From Nitrosovibrio sp. Nv6 (GTDB lineage Bacteria; Pseudomonadota; Gammaproteobacteria; Burkholderiales; Nitrosomonadaceae), in the NCBI RefSeq assembly GCF_900110495.1, contig NZ_FODX01000001.1, forward strand, positions 806,001 through 870,000: a stretch of DNA of 64,000 bases. Reading direction: 5' to 3'. Positions 60,916-64,000 of the stretch are shown in pieces; the stretch's first letter is position 1, and every line of letters starts with the position of its first letter. Below the pieces are notes generated by a model. The model worked only from the letters and a program-made list of their open reading frames with translations, was not told the origin of the DNA and searched no databases. The position numbers were made by a program, and so were the translations under genes.

Positions 60916-61121
60916 TTATCGGAAGGTGGGACAGATGGTGGAACAAGACCTGTAAGCAGCCAGAGGCGCGAAGCTTCTTCGTAGGCCGCCTGATTCGCCG
61001 GGTCCTCCTTGAGCCAGCCGATCAGCTCCTTCATATCAGCGGGACTTAACGACCCATGTTCGCGTATTACCCACTCCACCGCTGTTTGCCACACAATATC
61101 TTCTCGTTGCATGTCCGTCAC
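60912..61121 (-). CDS. FecR-type anti-sigma fragment (DUF4880 domain only)
   Basis: 69 residues, starting with GTG (AGG 5 nt upstream; an ATG three codons later is the alternative). The whole protein is the N-terminal cytoplasmic domain of FecR-like regulators: AVEWVIREHGSLSPADMKELIGWLKEDPANQAAYEEASRLW. The membrane helix and periplasmic domain of a full FecR (about 320 residues) are missing. In known systems this domain binds the sigma factor and can also be needed for its activity. It lies 127 nt after the sigma gene, a larger gap than usual. Confidence 0.8.
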   Translation of the reverse strand: MTDMQREDIVWQTAVEWVIREHGSLSPADMKELIGWLKEDPANQAAYEEASRLWLLTGLVPPSVPPSDK

Positions 61122-61248
61122 AAACCTGCTTTGCTGTTGATCCGATTAAACCCAACAATGGATGCGTCGGTTTTTCGTGTTTGGCCAAACGGCCCCGAAA
61201 ATCAGTATAGTAGAAATGCGGCGTCGCGCGCGGAAAAAAGATGCGCGG

Positions 61249-61770
61249 TTACGGAGACTGGAAAGCTGCCCGACAGTGATCAAGTGCCTGGTGGATCAGG
61301 ATGTTTACCAGGGAAGTCGAGATATCCAGCTCTGCGGCAATTACGCGATGAGTTTGCCCTTCCAGGCGATGAAGCTCAAAGGCACGCCTCGTCCGTTCAG
61401 GCAACTCGGATATTGCCTTTGCGATCAGCGTCAAATGTTGACGACTGATTACAATAGCCTCAGGGGTTCCCATGAGAGATGGAACGTGCAGTCCTTCGTC
61501 TTCGTTCTCAAAGAGATTCATTTCCAGAGCTGCGCGTCGATGATGATCAATCGCCAGATTGCGAACCATCTGGAACAGATACGCCAGCGGTTGCTTGATA
61601 TCAAAAACCGCCGCCGCCTCCGAGACTTTCAGGTAGGCGTCCTGTACGACATCCTCGGCACGTTCCGGATTGCCCAGAATCTTCAGCGCTGCCCAACGCA
61701 GCTGCGGACGATGAGCCATGAATACGTCGCTCAAGTCACTTGACTCAACCTGCTTCTCAACAATCATCAT
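61249..61770 (-). CDS. ECF sigma factor, FecI/PvdS-like
   Basis: 173 residues: sigma region 2 (about 15-80, AEDVVQDAYLKV and FQMVRNLAIDHHRR) and region 4 (about 110-165, LPERTRRAFELHRLEGQTHRVIAAELDIS). The IDHHRR and FELHRLEGQTH segments are typical of the iron-starvation sigma factors FecI and PvdS. Ribosome site GGGAG lies before the ATG. It should direct RNA polymerase to the TAAAT-N16-CGTC boxes of this locus; a Fur box overlaps its own promoter, so it would be made only when iron is short. Confidence 0.93.
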   Translation of the reverse strand: MMIVEKQVESSDLSDVFMAHRPQLRWAALKILGNPERAEDVVQDAYLKVSEAAAVFDIKQPLAYLFQMVRNLAIDHHRRAALEMNLFENEDEGLHVPSLMGTPEAIVISRQHLTLIAKAISELPERTRRAFELHRLEGQTHRVIAAELDISTSLVNILIHQALDHCRAAFQSP

Positions 61771-61802
61771 GCATCTCCCAAAAAGAACCAGATAATAACA
61801 AT

Positions 61803-61847
61803 AACGAGAACTATTCTTATTATCATATAACAGTTTTTGTTTTACAA
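61803..61847 (-). promoter_or_regulatory. Sigma-70 promoter with overlapping Fur box before the sigma gene
   Basis: Minus strand: TTGTAA (61847-61842), 17 nt, GATAAT (61824-61819). The 19-mer AATAAGAATAGTTCTCGTT (61821-61803) sits over and just past the -10 box and is close to the Fur consensus form AATGAGAATnATTCTCATT. Fur-Fe would block polymerase here. Confidence 0.75.
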
Positions 61848-62176
61848 TATGATGAATTCCACCGGGGAAAATTGTAAACGAGGAATTTTTTGACGCGATA
61901 TCCGTAAGCTCGACGGTTGCACGGAATTTGTTACAGCCTACCGGTTGATTCGTCTATCTTTTTTTACATGCCTTTCTTTTTTGCCTTTCTTTTTTACATG
62001 CGATTATTCATAAAGCCGGATCGGAAACCGGGCCGCGTTTCCGGAAGTGGCCACTCAAGCGGGTCTGGCGCTACAATCGCCAGTTCGCAGGAGTTGCGAA
62101 CAGAAGTGTTGCGGATAAAATGTTTACTGACGGGGAATATCGCTATCGTATCCTTCTCAAAATCCGCCTAGGCGAA
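61848..62176. other. Gene-free divergent region before the efflux operon
   Basis: About 330 nt. It should hold the promoter of the efflux genes. TAAAC-N16-CGA at 61875-61898 is close to but not a full sigma box. A poly-pyrimidine repeat (CTTTCTTTTTTGC twice) lies near 61975. No coding frame is seen. Confidence 0.35.
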
Positions 62177-63553
62177 ATGCCAAAGATAATTGCGATAAGC
62201 CTTATTTCGATCTTCCTGGTTGGTCTCGGGGGTTGCAAAACGGCGCCGCAACGGCACGCTGAAAATGTGGGAGCCGCAATACCAGACCGGTGGCGTGCGA
62301 GTAGCGAATCCCCTCAACCCGCACCCGAGAACTGGGTCGAAACATTTGGAGACCCCAGCCTGAGCGCGCTGGTAAATAGCGCGCTGGAGGAGAACTTTGA
62401 ACTGAAGGCCGCGGCAGCGCGGGTAAAGGCTGCGGTAGCCCAGGCCCGCATCGAGGGGGCCGCACGCTGGCCCCAGCTTTTCCTGGTTCCGGGTTACCAG
62501 CACGCTCAGATTCGTAATGCGGGATTCGGTTCGGCACGCTTCAGCGTTTTTGAGGCCGTATTCAGCCTGAGTTGGGAGCTGGATGTCTGGGGACGAATAA
62601 ACGACTTGAAGACAGCCGCCATAAGAGAGGCGGATGCGACGGCAGCCGATTTTCATGGCGCCCGTCTGTCTCTTGCCGCCCGGGTGGCGCAGGGCTATTT
62701 CGAGTTGGCCGAAGCCAGGCTGCAAGCGGCTGTGGCCGAGCAATCGGTGAAGGACCGGGGTATTATTGTCGACCTGGTACGGGGACGCTTCGCACGCGGT
62801 TTGACAAAAGCGCTCGATGTGCGTCTCGCGCTGACGGATCTTGCCACTGCGGAAGCTGAACTCACCCAGTCACGCAACCGGATCCAGATAATTACGCGCG
62901 GGCTTGAGGTTCTGCTGGGGCGCTATCCGACCGGAGCGCTGCCGGAAACATACGAACTACCGGAGCCTCCTCCCAGTATGCCCGCCGGACTGCCTTCAGA
63001 ACTGTTGGAAAGACGGCCCGATCTTGTCGCGGCATTTGATCGCCTGCGATCGGCCGACTCACGCCTGCAAGGCACGAGGAAATTATTGCTGCCTCGTGTT
63101 GCGCTGACTGCTGCTGGAGGAATGCGCAGCACCGCGTTGACCGACCTGGTCGACCCCCGGGCATTGGCGTGGAACGTGATTATTGGCTTAGTCCAACCAG
63201 TGTTCACCGGAGGGCGAATTCAGGGCGAGATTCAGCTTAATAAAGCTCAAGCCGAGCAAGCGCTTAATCTATACAAGGATGCGGCACTTAACGCCTTCAG
63301 GGAGGTGGAGCAGGTACTTGCCGCGGATGAGTGGTTGCGGGAAGAGGAAAAGGCTTTGCGAAAAGCCGTTGAGCAAACTGAAGCCAGCCGCAAACTGGCG
63401 GTCTATTCCTACCAGCTAGGATATATCGAAATCCTTACATTGCTGGACAGTTATCGTAGTACCCTGATTGCGCAGAGTGCTCATCTATCCGTCAAACGGC
63501 AACTTCTCAGCAATCGAATCAATCTTTTTCTGGCATTGGGAGGCGGGATTTGA
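62177..63553 (+). CDS. NodT-family outer membrane efflux lipoprotein (TolC superfamily)
   Basis: 458 residues from the ATG at 62177 (ribosome site AGGCGA; the frame extends 19 codons upstream). Lipoprotein signal with lipobox VGLGGC, acylated Cys20. The mature protein shows ENWVETFGDPSLSALVNSALEENFELKAAAARV and the internal repeat of TolC-type channels; the pattern AQARIEGAARWPQL...SWELDVWGRI is typical of NodT/OprM-like factors. Known role: outer membrane duct of RND pumps. Located next to the siderophore locus and followed, with a 4-nt overlap, by an adaptor gene. Confidence 0.93.
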   Translation: MPKIIAISLISIFLVGLGGCKTAPQRHAENVGAAIPDRWRASSESPQPAPENWVETFGDPSLSALVNSALEENFELKAAAARVKAAVAQARIEGAARWPQLFLVPGYQHAQIRNAGFGSARFSVFEAVFSLSWELDVWGRINDLKTAAIREADATAADFHGARLSLAARVAQGYFELAEARLQAAVAEQSVKDRGIIVDLVRGRFARGLTKALDVRLALTDLATAEAELTQSRNRIQIITRGLEVLLGRYPTGALPETYELPEPPPSMPAGLPSELLERRPDLVAAFDRLRSADSRLQGTRKLLLPRVALTAAGGMRSTALTDLVDPRALAWNVIIGLVQPVFTGGRIQGEIQLNKAQAEQALNLYKDAALNAFREVEQVLAADEWLREEEKALRKAVEQTEASRKLAVYSYQLGYIEILTLLDSYRSTLIAQSAHLSVKRQLLSNRINLFLALGGGI

Positions 63554-64000
63554 AAAATAAAAGCCTGCTGGAAAATTTGACAAGCAAAGGCATACTCAAA
63601 GTTATTATTCCCATTCTTGTCGTGCTGGCCGGCATCAGTATTTCATGGGCAATTGTCGTTCATCGCCCACAAGCAAAATCCGAGTTACCAGGGAGTGAAA
63701 CGCCTCTGGTGCAGGTAATCAGCGTCGAGCCCCGGACGCTTAGGCTCAACATCCAATCACAGGGCGTAGTCGTGCCGCGTACCGAGATCGACCTGGTGCC
63801 CGAGGTGGCGGGACAAATCATCCGACTCCACCCCAGCCTCGTGGCGGGGGGATTTTTCGAAGCCGGCGATATATTGATCACGGTGGATCCGCGCGATTAT
63901 GAATACGCAATCGCGGAGGCGCTTGCCCGGATCGCCGAAGCCGAGCGCCAAGTTGCCATGGAAGAAGCCCAGGCGGAGCAGGCGCGCAACGAATGGAAGG
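63550..64000 (+). CDS. RND efflux periplasmic adaptor, N-terminal part (cut by window edge)
   Basis: The frame starts with TTG overlapping the preceding stop (TTGA) and stays open to the window end, 150 codons. One membrane helix (about 17-37, VIIPILVVLAGISISWAIVV), then the start of a membrane-fusion protein: the half lipoyl motif IDLVPEVAGQIIRL...GGFFEAGDILITVDPRDYE and the beginning of the helical hairpin (AEALARIAEAERQVAMEEAQAEQARNE). Known role: links an RND pump in the inner membrane with the TolC-type channel. The pump gene itself should lie just outside. The TTG start is inferred. Confidence 0.88.
   Translation, partial: MKNKSLLENLTSKGILKVIIPILVVLAGISISWAIVVHRPQAKSELPGSETPLVQVISVEPRTLRLNIQSQGVVVPRTEIDLVPEVAGQIIRLHPSLVAGGFFEAGDILITVDPRDYEYAIAEALARIAEAERQVAMEEAQAEQARNEWK

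Noticed and set aside
61875..61898. TAAAC-N16-CGA before the efflux operon as a sigma box
   Set aside because: The -10 part lacks CGT/CGC and the distance to the gene is about 280 nt; too weak to call.

Overview
The window reads as chromosomal DNA of a Gram-negative betaproteobacterium, most likely a Nitrosomonadales organism such as Nitrosospira. This placement is an inference from the overall gene content (tamAB, pqiABC, PP0621-family gene, rplU-rpmA-obgE, ampD, accA-tilS) and protein character, not from a marker gene search. The left 27 kb is ordinary housekeeping sequence. The right 37 kb is dominated by what looks like a complete, iron-regulated lipopeptide siderophore locus built on a hybrid NRPS-PKS assembly line.

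Left part (1-27.4 kb): the 5' end of tamB and all of tamA; a pqi lipid-transport operon in which PqiA is split into two half-proteins; an ftsH-family protease that is not in the usual rlmE-ftsH context; an rhlE-type RNA helicase with a strong terminator; a group II truncated hemoglobin; an alkaline-ceramidase-like membrane protein; radA; an MFS exporter with an extra C-terminal domain; a pirin; tilS-accA; a BBP2-type porin followed by a 14-copy heptamer repeat; the ABC-F protein ybiT; ampD with a PP0621 gene; tRNA-Pro(CGG); ispB; and rplU-rpmA-obgE.

Siderophore locus (27.4-61.9 kb): a PepSY transmembrane protein and a PvdE/SyrD-type peptide exporter run leftward. They are divergent from a PvdF-like formyltransferase, a PvdA-like ornithine N5-monooxygenase and a TonB-dependent receptor. 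Converging on these is a 24-kb leftward operon: mbtH, type II thioesterase, Sfp-type phosphopantetheinyl transferase, FAAL-ACP-C-A-T, KS-AT-KR-ACP, C-A-T and C-A-T-E-C-A-T-TE. Upstream lie a FecR fragment and a FecI/PvdS-type sigma factor with a convincing Fur box. The gene order predicts an acylated residue, extended by one malonate and reduced, then three more residues and thioesterase release. The last two modules carry adenylation domains identical over 1583 bp of DNA, so both should load the same residue; formyl-hydroxyornithine is the best guess because of the pvdA/pvdF-like genes.

Regulation: I find TAAA(T/C)-N16-CGTC boxes, the type used by PvdS/OrbS sigma factors, in front of the exporter and the formyltransferase, and weaker N17-CGCT variants in front of mbtH and the pvdA-like gene. 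The receptor has no STN signalling domain and the FecR-like protein has only its cytoplasmic domain, so cell-surface signalling seems to have been lost and control probably runs Fur -> sigma -> cluster. The window ends in an RND-type efflux pair (NodT-family outer membrane factor plus start of the adaptor), which may help secretion.
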